A stretch of DNA of 64,000 nt from Erwinia typographi (GCF_000773975.1 NZ_JRUQ01000059.1:1-64000), one strand, 5' to 3'; shown: positions 1-8,644, numbered from the stretch's first letter. The notes: generated by a model not told the origin, from the letters alone. Numbers and translations are program-made.

Positions 1-126
1 AGAATCGTGTACAGGGTCGCTTATATCCGCTATTACAATCTTGACCGAAATCATGTCGCCAACGGAGAGCTGTCTCCGGTGCGTTATGAGCAAATGACTG
101 AGAAAAAAGTGTCCTGTTTAACTTGA
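1..126 (+). CDS. IS3-family transposase OrfB, C-terminal 41 residues (5' part outside window)
   Basis: The frame is open from base 1 to the TGA at 124-126. The visible piece has the typical end of an rve integrase-domain transposase: Y-I-R-Y-Y-N, then a basic stretch, then N-G-E-L-S-P-V-R-Y-E. This matches the family pattern YNxxRxHxxxGxxSPxxYE, which follows the last catalytic Glu of the DDE triad. The catalytic residues themselves are upstream of the window. The protein would catalyse transposition of the element whose right end lies at 134. Whether the copy is intact cannot be judged here. Confidence 0.8.
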   Translation, partial: RIVYRVAYIRYYNLDRNHVANGELSPVRYEQMTEKKVSCLT

Positions 127-134
127 CCAGTACA
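1..134 (+). mobile_element. Right end of an IS3-family insertion sequence
   Basis: The first 126 bases encode the C-terminus of an IS3-type OrfB transposase, and the sequence after its stop ends in ...CCAGTACA at 134. Read on the other strand this is a TGTACTGG... terminus, as expected of IS3-family ends (TG...CA). The boundary is placed at 134 because the effector-like frame on the minus strand is plausible protein up to 135 and becomes IS sequence beyond it. The left end and the target duplication lie outside the window. Confidence 0.75.
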
Positions 135-1924
135 GTTCTAATAAGCGCCGCAATGGCCGCGCCCTTACTCTCCGGTGGAGAAAATTTCAGGCAATCTCCT
201 CTTGTCCCAAGTAGTTTTTCCATCAGTGCCACACGGACTTCCTTTGCCGCCCAGCCCTTTTTCAGCTCTGCGGCAACATTGTTACCAACATCTATCACAC
301 GGTTGATACCATACATCCCAACCAGCAGAGGGATGGCGCAGAACGCATAATAGTCATCGGCTACCATAATCTGCATCAGTTGCATGTAGTCAGCATTGCG
401 CAGCATATAGACCAGGCAGGGTATAAATTCCCGCACAATGGCCGGGCCATCTACGTCAAAACTCATCGAACCTTTGCCACCAGCTCCCCAGCACAGCCCA
501 CCGCTAACCTGTATCCTGACTTTACCTCCCTTCCAACTGAAAATAAGCTGCCCGCTGCCTCCGACCCCAGCCTGTGCCGCCGTCCCTACCGCCACCTTCG
601 CCAACGTGCTGTATCTATCCTGGTCAGGATTGAGCCAGACCAGCGCTCCGGACACGTTGGCACCGGCTTCTGCACCGGCAAATACGCCCAGTTCTGCGCC
701 AGCGCTGAATGGCTCTTTCGCCGCTTTGGTGATATCCACCTGCCGCCAGAAGCCATACCGCTCATCCGGGATGGCTTTTACTGGCACCCCCTTTGCCCGA
801 TCGTCCCTGATGCTAACCCCTGCTTCCACGCCCAGACTTGCTCCGATGCTGCCGGAGAGCGTGAGTTCAATGTCAAAGCGCAGCGTACCGAGAATGCCAG
901 TGCCGCCGCCGGGAATCTTCGCGGGGTCCAGCGGATAGCAGATTTTCACCCCGGCTTTATCCGGCAGATGCAGCGTTCCACTGCTTTTCGCTTCAGCCAG
1001 AACCAGGTTTGCATAAAAGCTGGTCTTGCCGCTCAGCTCGGTAGTTGCCTTACTTTTTCCGGTGCGAATATCAACTTCAAATGGATTGAGCGTCCCTTTC
1101 ATGCTGGCCCCGTACGCCCAGCGCAGCAACTGTGCCTGCGCGTCAAACGCTATACGGGTACTACCATAAGGCGAGTGCTTCAGGCTGTCGTTAAACTCCC
1201 GAGCCCATACGCTCCAGATACCGGCTTTATCCTCCAGTAGCTTCATCTCCCAGACCTTCATCGAGGGTTTCAGCTTAGCCAGTTGCCCGGTCAACTTGTC
1301 AGGATCAATCTCCTGACGGGTGCGGGACAGTCCGTCCTCCCCGGTGTAGGTCACCGTTTTCAGGAAGCTTTTTTCGCCACTGTTCAGCTCAGAATCGCTC
1401 AGTTGATAACGCCGCCAGTGGCTGCGTATTTTGTCCGAGCGGACATAAACGTATTTAGCACCGCTCTTTCCACCCCGCACCTCAATCAGCTCCATAAGCC
1501 CGACAGCACTCTTTTTACTGCCCTCATCCAGCAGGGTGGCTTTCGGCAAATGCTCCACCGGTGACAGTTCACTCAGTTCAGCCCGCAGGGTCTGACAGGC
1601 TTCATCAAGATGCCGGTACTCTTCATCAAGCAGATGCTGATACCGGGCGCGCTGAATAGCATCTACCCAGTCCAGCGTGACAACGCCTTTCAACAGGTTT
1701 TCAATCCGCATCAGAGAGTCAGCCCGCTTCGCGAGGTAGAAAGTGAGCCGGTTGCTCTCCTGCTCAAGGTCATGCCAGTCACACTGGTCAACGGCCAGCA
1801 GGGTTTCACTGTCGGGATGAAAATAGAGGCGGGGATAAGAGGGAACAACCACTTCTTTGCAGACACCTCCGGCGCGGGTCACCAGCGTGTAGCTACCGTC
1901 CCACGGTATCACTCTTTCTTTCAT
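135..1924 (-). pseudogene. Type VI secretion effector-like protein, cut by an IS element
   Basis: An unbroken minus-strand frame starts at the ATG of 1924-1922, with AAAGG a few bases upstream, and runs about 597 codons to 135, where IS sequence begins. The frame stays open through the IS to the window edge, so any product would be a fusion with nonsense residues. The N-terminal 150 residues (I-P-W-D-G-S-Y-T-L-V-T start, then a helical, acidic/basic stretch) look like proteins encoded beside vgrG. Residues around 340-500 are rich in Gly/Ala and contain an acidic segment with W-G-A-G-G-K-G-S and F-D-V-D, reminiscent of pore-forming or membrane-acting T6SS cargo. No catalytic motif was recognised. 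No immunity gene, vgrG or PAAR gene is in the window. The T6SS assignment is by resemblance only. Confidence 0.5.
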
Positions 1925-2033
1925 ATTTAATTCCCTTTAAATAGCGATGCCCTTTTGCATAGCAGGCATCAACTTTCTGGATCAACCCGGAGGTACTGCG
2001 CCCGGGGCGATCCGTCCAATATTTCAGGCAAAC
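1893..2033 (-). pseudogene. Possible C-terminal remnant of a gene upstream of the T6SS effector-like gene
   Basis: The barstar frame continues after its TAG with 46 sense codons, containing Y-W-T-D-R-P-G-R-S-T and G-H-R-Y-L-K-G-I-K-Y-E-R, and ends at the TAG of 1895-1893. It overlaps the start of the effector-like gene by about 32 bp. The residue composition looks like real protein rather than random sequence, and an overlapping gene order is normal in T6SS cargo operons. No start codon is present because barstar abuts it. I read this as the tail of an upstream T6SS-cluster gene left at a recombination junction. This is weakly supported. Confidence 0.3.
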
Positions 2034-2324
2034 CTAATCCGCAGAAAACGGCGCCTGGCGGATCCTCAGACTGAATTTGCCAGCTAACTCCTGCTCTGCT
2101 TCCTGCATCACGGCAATCACCTGCTCAAACTGCGCGGCGTCGGCATGTTGCGCCAGATGGCGAAAAGTGATGCGCAGCGGAAGCTCAACCAGGCCAGTTA
2201 GCGCATCCCAAAGCGCGTCAAGGTTGGCGCCAAACTGCTCGCCAAGGACAAACTTGTGGGCAAACTGGCGATAAAAGTCGTCGACGTCGGCGATTTTAGC
2301 GAAATCAAAGCTGACGCTGTTCAT
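2034..2324 (-). CDS. Barstar-family ribonuclease inhibitor
   Basis: A 96-residue protein that would bind and neutralise the neighbouring barnase-like RNase in the cytoplasm. The sequence shows a barstar-type pattern: an N-terminal strand (S-V-S-F-D-F), F-Y-R-Q-F, the conserved G-x-N-L-D-A-L-W-D helix (residues about 34-42), and a C-terminal F-S-L-R-I strand. I chose the internal ATG at 2324 rather than the longer frame from 2360, because the RNase gene ends at 2326, one base upstream, which is typical of translationally coupled toxin-immunity pairs. The D in L-W-D-A-L corresponds to the acidic residues of barstar that contact the RNase active site. Identification is firm; the cognate pairing is inferred from adjacency. 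Confidence 0.88.
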   Translation of the reverse strand: MNSVSFDFAKIADVDDFYRQFAHKFVLGEQFGANLDALWDALTGLVELPLRITFRHLAQHADAAQFEQVIAVMQEAEQELAGKFSLRIRQAPFSAD

Positions 2325-2325
2325 C

Positions 2326-2787
2326 TCAATAAACCTGTTTAACGTTGCGGTAGTGGTCACTGGTGACGTAAATCAAACCGTCGCTTGAATACAACATGCG
2401 GTCGCTGCCCCGGCGGCCGCAGTCGTAGTTCACATCCGCCTCAAACCAGCGTCGTCCCTGCTTTTCCGGCAGCACTTTTTCGCGGTTGGAAAAGCGATCC
2501 CCGCCGATGGCTCTGCCCGGCAGGATCTGGCATAAATTCCCCTTGCCCGGCTCCCAGCCCTGGCGCCTGGCCTCGCTTTTCGTCAGGTACCAGGCGGGCA
2601 GCCGCTGATGTTGGTGGAGGTAACTGGCTACGCGCTGCAACTGCGTCAAGCTGCTGATGTCGTTAGCGGCAGTGGATGAGGTGGGTGCCGTCTGCTGCTG
2701 AGCAGGCGGGTTATTAGCTGGATGGCGCAGGCCAGCGGCGGTGGCGACAATGGCCAAAATCACCGCGACAATCAGTTTTTTATTCAT
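2326..2787 (-). CDS. Secreted barnase-like ribonuclease (RNase N1/T1 family)
   Basis: A 153-residue protein with an N-terminal hydrophobic signal (M-N-K-K-L-I-V-A-V-I-L-A-I-V), a Gln/Pro/Thr/Ser-rich linker (about 23-45), then the barnase fold. Near the N-terminus of the domain is L-P-x-W-Y-L-T-K-x-E-A-R-R-x-G-W. The catalytic residues are visible: Glu in W-F-E-A-D (the general base), Arg in S-D-R-M-L-Y-S-S-D-G, and His in T-S-D-H-Y. G-x-x-I-G-G-D-x-F-x-N-R-E is also family-typical. It cleaves RNA outside the cytoplasm. It is followed one base later by barstar, which protects the producer. The exact role (competition or nucleotide scavenging) is not shown by the sequence. Confidence 0.87.
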   Translation of the reverse strand: MNKKLIVAVILAIVATAAGLRHPANNPPAQQQTAPTSSTAANDISSLTQLQRVASYLHQHQRLPAWYLTKSEARRQGWEPGKGNLCQILPGRAIGGDRFSNREKVLPEKQGRRWFEADVNYDCGRRGSDRMLYSSDGLIYVTSDHYRNVKQVY

Positions 2788-2876
2788 CGGAGAAGTTTAC
2801 CCCGACGGCCGATTTAGCGTCTATCCCTTCTCTGCTTATTTACTGTTGATTCCGCAGGTTGGCTCACATTTACCGA

Positions 2877-3830
2877 TCAGGCGAGGTCCATTAACAGCAT
2901 AAACAGCGGCGTGGTAATCGCTGAGAAAATTGTCGATAACAGCATACTGGTGGCCGCCGGGCCGGTTAAGGCGTTGAACTGCTGCGACATCAGATAGACG
3001 TTGATGCCTACCGACATGGAGCCCAGAAGCACCACGACTTTGCTCTCCAGCGGCGGCAAACCGATCAGCACCGCCAGCCCCCAGATCGCCAGCGGCTGGA
3101 CGATCAGCTTCAGCAGGCAGATTGCGTAACTCTCTTTTAGCCCTTCTTTCATTTTGTACGCCGCCAGACTCATCCCCAGTGCTACCAGCGCCAGCGGGAC
3201 GGCAATTTTCCCCAACATGCCGATCGGCTGATCGACCATCGAAGGTAGCTGAAGGCCGGTAAGGCTAAATAATGTGCCGGAAAGGATGGCGATAATTAAC
3301 GGATTTTTCAGCACGTTTATCGCCGTGTTGCCAAAACCCTTCAGGTTAAGCGAGCCGTGTCTGAACCATTCGACGGAGACCGTTGCCAGCGTCCACAAGA
3401 TCAGGCCGTTGAACACCAGGACCAGCGCAATCGAGGGGATCGCCTTTTCGCCGAGCATCACCGTAGCAATCGGTAACCCCAGCATCACGTTATTGGAGAA
3501 AATACCGCCCAGCGCGAAGACCGACCCCGAAATGCCATCCAGCCTGAACAGTCGGGTGGCAACCACCCTCCCCAGCACAAAGACCACCAGGCAACTGCCA
3601 AAGTAGGCAATCAGCAGGCGGGCATCAACCGGCGGGCTTTTACTAAAATCGCACATCAGCCGGAACAGCATGGCAGGTAGCGCAATTTTAAACACTACGC
3701 GGTTCAACGCTTCGGTGATGCTGTCGGGCCATTTTCGCCAGCGGACCAGCAGCCACCCTAAGGCAATCAGGATAAACAACGGCATGGAAAGCAGGATTTG
3801 GTGCAGCAGGGTTTCCAGAAGCGCAGGCAT
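2877..3830 (-). CDS. AEC-family (auxin efflux carrier-like) permease
   Basis: A 317-residue inner-membrane protein with about ten hydrophobic segments in two five-helix bundles, typical of bacterial AEC carriers (MdcF/YwkB type, usually 300-320 residues). F-S-N-N-V-M-L-G-L-P-I near residue 110 is the conserved N-N-x-x-x-G-x-P of the first bundle, and V-L-L-G-S-M-S-V-G-I-N-V-Y lies in the second. AEC proteins transport small carboxylates or amino-acid-related anions; the substrate is not predictable here. It is flanked on both sides by genes of other function and appears monocistronic. The start at 3830 has only a weak Shine-Dalgarno. Confidence 0.85.
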   Translation of the reverse strand: MPALLETLLHQILLSMPLFILIALGWLLVRWRKWPDSITEALNRVVFKIALPAMLFRLMCDFSKSPPVDARLLIAYFGSCLVVFVLGRVVATRLFRLDGISGSVFALGGIFSNNVMLGLPIATVMLGEKAIPSIALVLVFNGLILWTLATVSVEWFRHGSLNLKGFGNTAINVLKNPLIIAILSGTLFSLTGLQLPSMVDQPIGMLGKIAVPLALVALGMSLAAYKMKEGLKESYAICLLKLIVQPLAIWGLAVLIGLPPLESKVVVLLGSMSVGINVYLMSQQFNALTGPAATSMLLSTIFSAITTPLFMLLMDLA

Positions 3831-3900
3831 GAAGGGCTCAACTGTCAGTCGTTTTCCCTTACCATAAGATCGATGTCAATCGGGGTAAAGCCGCCGGATG

Positions 3901-3924
3901 AAAAAAGCCGGGCGAACCCGGCTT
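3901..3924 (-). terminator. Intrinsic terminator of the chemoreceptor gene
   Basis: On the minus strand, just after the stop at 3929, the stem GCCGGG-TTCG-CCCGGC is followed by six T residues. The UUCG tetraloop and U-run make it a classic Rho-independent terminator. Confidence 0.92.
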
Positions 3925-3928
3925 CATC

Positions 3929-5509
3929 TCAGACCGCCGGGGCCAGTTTAAATACGCTGACGCTCTCCAGCAGATTTTCTGCCTGCGCCTGTAGCGACTG
4001 TGCCGCCACCGTCGACTGCTGTGACAGCGAAGCATTCTGCTGCGTAGCGGAATCCATCTGCGTGACAGCGAGATTGACCTGGTCAATCCCGACGCTCTGC
4101 TCACCGCTCGCCAGCGAAATCTCCGCCACCAGCGAACTCACGCGCTGGACGTTGTCGACAATGTGCTCCATCGCCTCGCCCGCCCTGACTACCAGCGCGT
4201 TGCCGGCGTTAATCCGGTTAACCGAACTGTCGATCAGGGCTTTGATGTCCCGCGCGGCTGAAGCCGAACGCTGAGAAAGCGCGCGAACTTCTGAGGCGAC
4301 CACCGCAAACCCTCGCCCTTCTGTTCCCGCCCGGGCGGCTTCCACGGCAGCGTTCAGCGCCAGGATATTGGTCTGGAAGGCGATGCCATCAATGACGCTG
4401 ATGATGTTGCTGATCTGATGCGAGAAATGATGGATCTCGCCCATAGTCTGCACCACCTCTTCCACCACGCGGCCACCCTGCTGTGCCGCAGAGGTTGCCG
4501 TCAGAGCAATATCGCTGGCGTGGCGGGCATTGTCGGCATTTTTCTTCACCACGGAGGTCAGCTCTTCCATCGAGGCTGCGGTCTCCTCCAGCGCGCTGGC
4601 CTGCGCCTCGTTACGCGAAGAGAGATCCTGGCTGCCGAGCGCAATTTCCGCCGAGGCGGTGGCAATAGTTTCCGTACCTTCACGCACATCGGAAACGATG
4701 CGGGTCAGGTTGCCGTTCATCTCTTTCAGGGCGGCCATCAGCAACGCCGTTTCGTCACGACCTTTCACCACGATCTGGGTTTGCAGATCGCCAGCGGCGA
4801 CGGTCTGGGCAATTTTTACCGCCTGGGCCAGCGGGCGAGTGATGCTGCGCACCAGCCAGAAGGTAATGGTTGAGCCGCTGATTAAAGCGATCAGCATCGA
4901 GATTGCCAGCAGCAGGCGCGTATGCTGGTAGGAAGCCTGGCTGGCTCCCTCAATGTTATGGTGCATTTCTACCGTGTGCATCAGCACCTGAGCGACAACC
5001 TCATCGATCATTTGGGTTGGCAAACGATCGATGCCGGTGACCAGATGATCCACCCGCTGGGCGCTGCTGACATCGCCAACGTGATACTGCTGCAACGCGG
5101 CAAGGTAGCGCTGCTCCAGCTCGGCGTGCAGCTGTCTGGTCTGAACGACTTCTTTATTGTCCATACCCAGTGCAGGCATGGCGACGATCAGCTTCGCCAG
5201 CAGATCCTGCGTCAGCTTACCCTGTTCACGAAAAGCCGCCTGGTATTTATTAAAACTGTCCTGGTCAACCGCCCCGCGCAGTAGCGTATTTTTCCACTCC
5301 TGTACCTGAATTTTGAACTGCACCTGCGCGTTGCGCGCGGTATCGATAATTTGCTCGATCTGCAGCTCCTGCCGCATGATTTGGCGGCTCTGCTCAAGTG
5401 CATTTTCGTTGACGATCAGCCCCCTCAGGCCGATAAACACCGTAACGCACAGCAAAATTGCAGCCAGCAGGCCAAGCCTGAGACCGATTTTAAAATTGGA
5501 TAATTTCAT
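3929..5509 (-). CDS. Methyl-accepting chemotaxis protein
   Basis: A 526-residue membrane chemoreceptor. TM1 spans about residues 12-32, a periplasmic four-helix-bundle ligand domain about 33-185, and TM2 about 188-212. A HAMP domain follows (R-S-I-T-R-P-L-A-Q-A-V), then the long cytoplasmic coiled coil. The signalling tip carries [18 protein letters not shown] and A-A-V-E-A-A-R-A-G, the region that binds CheA/CheW. Methylation-type Glu/Gln pairs flank it. The C-terminus ends in F-K-L-A-P-A-V, with no NWETF-like CheR tether. A sigma-28 promoter lies upstream at 5564-5591, which places the gene in the flagellar regulon. The ligand is unknown. Confidence 0.95.
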   Translation of the reverse strand: MKLSNFKIGLRLGLLAAILLCVTVFIGLRGLIVNENALEQSRQIMRQELQIEQIIDTARNAQVQFKIQVQEWKNTLLRGAVDQDSFNKYQAAFREQGKLTQDLLAKLIVAMPALGMDNKEVVQTRQLHAELEQRYLAALQQYHVGDVSSAQRVDHLVTGIDRLPTQMIDEVVAQVLMHTVEMHHNIEGASQASYQHTRLLLAISMLIALISGSTITFWLVRSITRPLAQAVKIAQTVAAGDLQTQIVVKGRDETALLMAALKEMNGNLTRIVSDVREGTETIATASAEIALGSQDLSSRNEAQASALEETAASMEELTSVVKKNADNARHASDIALTATSAAQQGGRVVEEVVQTMGEIHHFSHQISNIISVIDGIAFQTNILALNAAVEAARAGTEGRGFAVVASEVRALSQRSASAARDIKALIDSSVNRINAGNALVVRAGEAMEHIVDNVQRVSSLVAEISLASGEQSVGIDQVNLAVTQMDSATQQNASLSQQSTVAAQSLQAQAENLLESVSVFKLAPAV

Positions 5510-5563
5510 AACAGCCCCTGGAAAAGGCAGACCAGAAGTCGTTTTCTGGTCTTTCAGTAAGGG

Positions 5564-5591
5564 TTATCGACGCGCGCGAGGAGGAACTTTA
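5564..5591 (-). promoter_or_regulatory. Sigma-28 (FliA) promoter of the chemoreceptor gene
   Basis: On the minus strand, TAAAGTTC, twelve bases, then GTCGATAA closely matches the FliA consensus TAAAGTTT-N11-GCCGATAA. It lies about 55 bp before the start codon at 5509. The same architecture precedes the second chemoreceptor gene of this window. Confidence 0.75.
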
Positions 5592-5636
5592 TTAAGGTAT
5601 GGGGATCAGCAGGAGCAGGACTGTATCAGAAGATGT

Positions 5637-5676
5637 CCGACCTGCGGCATCCGGCGTGCGGACAGCAGCAGGTCGG
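5637..5676 (-). terminator. Hairpin after the AI-2E-family gene, possible terminator
   Basis: A perfect 9-bp inverted repeat (CCGACCTGC / GCAGGTCGG) separated by 22 bases lies right after the stop at 5686. No strong U-run follows on the minus strand, so termination may be Rho-dependent or the hairpin may only protect the 3' end. Confidence 0.4.
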
Positions 5677-5685
5677 GTCTGTGCT

Positions 5686-6705
5686 TCAGATTAATTTGGC
5701 CATGCGCAGTTCACTTTTCAGGTAGGCATAGTACACGGGCGCGGCGACCACGCCAGCCAGGCCAAACGCCGATTCAAATACCAGCATCGCCAGCAGGATT
5801 TCCCAGGTTTTGGCATTTATGCGGGTGCCAAAGATTCGCGCATTGATGAAATACTCAAGCTTGTGTACCAGGATCAGAAAAATCAGCGAGATAACCGCCG
5901 CCTCCAGCGAGATAGACAGGCCGATCAGCACAATCACCGTATTAGAGATCAGGTTACCGATAATCGGCAGCAGCCCGGCTACAAACGTCAGCACCACCAC
6001 GGTTTTACCGAACGGGAAGTGCAGCCCAAACAGCGGCAGCACGCCAAACAGGAAGCCGCAGGTCAGGACGGTGTTGACAAGTGACACTTTAATCTGCGCA
6101 AAGACCACGTTATGAAACGAGGCGGCGAGCACGGACAGACGCTCCAGCAGCGCATGCCTCAGCGGCGCGTCCTGACTGTTGATGCTGCCGACGCGCAGGG
6201 AAATGATCGCGCCCAGCAGCATACCAATCAGCATGGTGGCGAACGTGTGCGCCGCGCTGCGACCAAAGGTCTGCACCACCACCAGATGCTCGCGTAGCCA
6301 GGTCACCACCTGATGCTGAAGCTCATCAATATCGGCTGGCAGATAGCGGGTCACAACCGGGGAGAGGGTCCGCTGCGCGTCTTCCAGCAGCTTACTGGCC
6401 GCCGCATGAAACGCCGCAGGGTTCTGGAAATCATGCAGCAGGAAGCCAATCAGCTTGGTGATGCCGCCAACCAGCGCCAGCAGGATAACAATGGTAAGAA
6501 CAAAGATGATGATCCAGCGGGCCAGCGGGCCTTTGACCAGCCTCTCCACCCAGGGCGTCAGCGCCAGGATTGTTTCATAGACAATAAATCCGGCCAAAAA
6601 ACAGGGCAGCAGCCGCAGCGGAAAAATTAAAAATAACGCGCCAAAAACCAGCAAAAAGCTGGCGACTTCGCACAGCCCTTGTTTGTTCAGTTTCCACATC
6701 TCCAT
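5686..6705 (-). CDS. AI-2E family transporter (PerM/YdiK-like permease)
   Basis: A 339-residue inner-membrane protein with the arrangement of the AI-2E/PerM family: two N-terminal helices (about 14-50), a third at about 62-88, a long amphipathic extracytoplasmic segment (about 92-150), then a block of helices from 150 onward with the loop P-x-I-G-N-L-I-S-N-T (I-I-G-N) near 250. E. coli members of similar size are TqsA, PerM, YhhT and YdiK; I cannot say which is the orthologue. Some family members export the quorum signal AI-2, others act as Na+/H+ antiporters, so the function stays open. The start at 6705 has AGGA seven bases upstream. Confidence 0.85.
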   Translation of the reverse strand: MEMWKLNKQGLCEVASFLLVFGALFLIFPLRLLPCFLAGFIVYETILALTPWVERLVKGPLARWIIIFVLTIVILLALVGGITKLIGFLLHDFQNPAAFHAAASKLLEDAQRTLSPVVTRYLPADIDELQHQVVTWLREHLVVVQTFGRSAAHTFATMLIGMLLGAIISLRVGSINSQDAPLRHALLERLSVLAASFHNVVFAQIKVSLVNTVLTCGFLFGVLPLFGLHFPFGKTVVVLTFVAGLLPIIGNLISNTVIVLIGLSISLEAAVISLIFLILVHKLEYFINARIFGTRINAKTWEILLAMLVFESAFGLAGVVAAPVYYAYLKSELRMAKLI

Positions 6706-6767
6706 GACGATTCCTGTCTGAATAATAAAACCAGCCTGATTCGGACAGTATACAACGCCACCGTGGG

Positions 6768-7796
6768 TTATTCCCTGTTTATAGACGCTTCCAGCAGGTC
6801 GCTGTGCCAGCGAGCGGCGACTTCGGGATGTGAACGCAGCCGTCCTTTGAGGTAGTTCCAGCCGACATCACGCAGCAGCGGATTGTGCGGATCGCTTGTC
6901 GGTCCTCTGGCCACGCGGGCTATCTCTTCTTTTAACTGATAAACCGGCACCACGGCCTCCAGCTGAGCGCCAAGGAAGAAGGCGATCGACAGTCGCTCTT
7001 GCGCTGCCTGGGGAGAAATAACCCGGTGCACGGTTGCCCGCAGATAGCCATTGCTCGCCAGCTCCAGCAGTTCGCCAATATTCACCACAAAAGATCCCGC
7101 CAGCGGCAGTGCGTCAATCCAGCGATCGGGCTCAACTTCTACCTGTAGTCCACGCTGCTGGTCCTGCAACAGGAAACTGAGAAAGCCAGAGTCTTTATGG
7201 GCTCCGACTCCCTGCCCCTCGCCGCCTGGCGTCCGGCCGGGATAGCGGATCAGCTTCACATGCTCGTTAGGTTTTTCTCCGTAAAGTTCATCAAACGCGT
7301 TAACGGGCAGCGCCAGCGCCTCGGCAAAGGCGCGCAGCAGCCTTAAGGACATTTGCGTCATTTCCTGCTGCCATTGCCGCAGCGTCACCTCCAGCTCAGG
7401 GAGGGAGTGTGGCCACAGGTTGGGGCCCTGCAAACGCTTCCATCCCGGCTGATCCGCGCTGAGTTTTAACGCCGGGCGCTCTGCCCCGATATCAAACTGT
7501 TCCCGCCAGTCCGGTCGGTTACGGGTTATTTCGGAACCCGCGCGGTTGTAGCCGCGAAAATGCGGTGAATGGATCATCGCGACGCGCTGCTTTTCCTCAT
7601 CAGGCAGGGAAAAAAACTGCCGTGACAGCTGCTGAACTCTGGCCGAAAGCGTTTGGTCAACGCCGTGATTAATCAGATAAAAGAAGCCAATCTCGCGCGC
7701 GCTTTGGCTTAACTGGCTGAGAAAATCCCGCCGCTGCGATTCATCCCCCAGCAGCTGGGAAAAATCGAGCACGGGTAGTGAAGTCAGTGATGTCAT
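6768..7796 (-). CDS. Isopenicillin N synthase-like Fe(II)/2-oxoglutarate-dependent oxygenase
   Basis: A 342-residue soluble oxygenase. The N-terminal DIOX_N region has L-P-V-L-D-F-S and G-F-F-Y-L-I-N-H-G-V (about 37-46). The C-terminal jelly-roll holds the metal triad: His and Asp in A-H-K-D-S-G and the distal His in A-T-V-H-R-V. The R-L-S motif for the 2-oxoglutarate carboxylate (Q-E-R-L-S-I-A-F-F) follows. N-I-G-E-L-L-E-L-A-S-N-G-Y is typical of the family. The start at 7796 has GGAGG-CAAC spacing. Bacterial relatives include ethylene-forming enzyme and uncharacterised oxidases; the substrate here cannot be read. Neighbours give no pathway hint. Confidence 0.88.
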   Translation of the reverse strand: MTSLTSLPVLDFSQLLGDESQRRDFLSQLSQSAREIGFFYLINHGVDQTLSARVQQLSRQFFSLPDEEKQRVAMIHSPHFRGYNRAGSEITRNRPDWREQFDIGAERPALKLSADQPGWKRLQGPNLWPHSLPELEVTLRQWQQEMTQMSLRLLRAFAEALALPVNAFDELYGEKPNEHVKLIRYPGRTPGGEGQGVGAHKDSGFLSFLLQDQQRGLQVEVEPDRWIDALPLAGSFVVNIGELLELASNGYLRATVHRVISPQAAQERLSIAFFLGAQLEAVVPVYQLKEEIARVARGPTSDPHNPLLRDVGWNYLKGRLRSHPEVAARWHSDLLEASINRE

Positions 7797-8012
7797 GTTG
7801 CCTCCGTTGCTAAGCCGCTTCGGCCAGGCCGCTGGACCGGCGTCAATAAGGCACTATTACGTTTTTTTGTCGCGAGGAAAAATATCAATTGTGACTATGG
7901 ATAATCCTGTAAGGACTATGCGGCAGCCCAGCGCCACGAAGTTGCCTGGCGAGCGCCTGAGAAAGGAGTCTGGCAGCGGGCAGTCGCGCCCGCGATAGAA
8001 TAACTGACTGAA

Positions 8013-8354
8013 TTACTGGCAGGCGCTGACCTGAATCTGACGACGCCATGCGCCGGGAGACTGGCCAAACTGTCGCTTAAAGCTACGGTTAAAGGACTGC
8101 TGGGAATCGAAGCCGAACGAAATGGCGACGTCAAGAATCGGCTCACCGCCAGTTGCCAGACGCTCAGCAGATTTTTTCAGCCGGCGAGCGCGGATATATT
8201 CGCCAAGCGCATAACCTGTGTGCTGCTTGAACATCCTTTGCAGGTGCCATTTGGAATACCCGGCACGATCGGCTACCGTGTCCAGGTCCATTTTCCCTTC
8301 GATGTGAGTGTCGATCCATTTTACGAGATCGTTAATAAAATCATCATGGCTCAT
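8013..8354 (-). CDS. rarA: RarA-like AraC/XylS transcriptional activator of efflux genes
   Basis: A 113-residue stand-alone AraC DNA-binding domain of the MarA/SoxS/RamA class. The first helix-turn-helix contains A-G-Y-S-K-W-H-L-Q-R-M-F-K, the second F-G-F-D-S-Q-Q-S-F-N-R-S-F-K-R-Q-F-G. These regulators need no effector domain and act through their abundance. The start at 8354 was preferred over the longer frame because GGGGAAGAG sits just upstream and homologues begin M-S-x-x-x. It is divergent from oqxA, the order rarA-oqxA-oqxB-oqxR known in Klebsiella and Enterobacter, so it probably activates the pump operon. The symbol is given by context and could be replaced by another MarA-family name. 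Confidence 0.82.
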   Translation of the reverse strand: MSHDDFINDLVKWIDTHIEGKMDLDTVADRAGYSKWHLQRMFKQHTGYALGEYIRARRLKKSAERLATGGEPILDVAISFGFDSQQSFNRSFKRQFGQSPGAWRRQIQVSACQ

Positions 8355-8467
8355 TACTCTTCCCCTTTTAATGCTTTTTGTTATCAACCTGGCTTGACCT
8401 CTTCCCCGCCAGCGGGTAAAAGGTAACTTTAATGAATGCATATATATACGCTAGAGCAGACGCCGAC

Positions 8468-8494
8468 TTAATGCAAGTTTAATTGTTGCATTAA
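8468..8494. promoter_or_regulatory. Palindromic candidate operator in front of rarA
   Basis: TTAATGCAA-N9-TTGCATTAA is a perfect 9-bp inverted repeat, 114 bp upstream of the rarA start in the 373-bp rarA/oqxA intergenic region. It is likely to be bound by a dimeric regulator; which one is not known. Confidence 0.5.
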
Positions 8495-8644
8495 ATGCGA
8501 TTTGCTGGCACTCTTGTTTAAACGCTTCCCTTCCCTCCCTTTTCCTCTCGTTAACATTTCCACATCTTCGTTGACAGGAAAATGCTAAAAGCAACAATAA
8601 TACTTGCACTTTATTTTCACTCTTCCTACAATCCACTCGCTTAT

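Noticed and set aside
123-1930. Several plus-strand ORFs across the first 2 kb
   Set aside because: They are shadows of one continuous minus-strand frame with protein-like sequence; none has a ribosome site or familiar motif.
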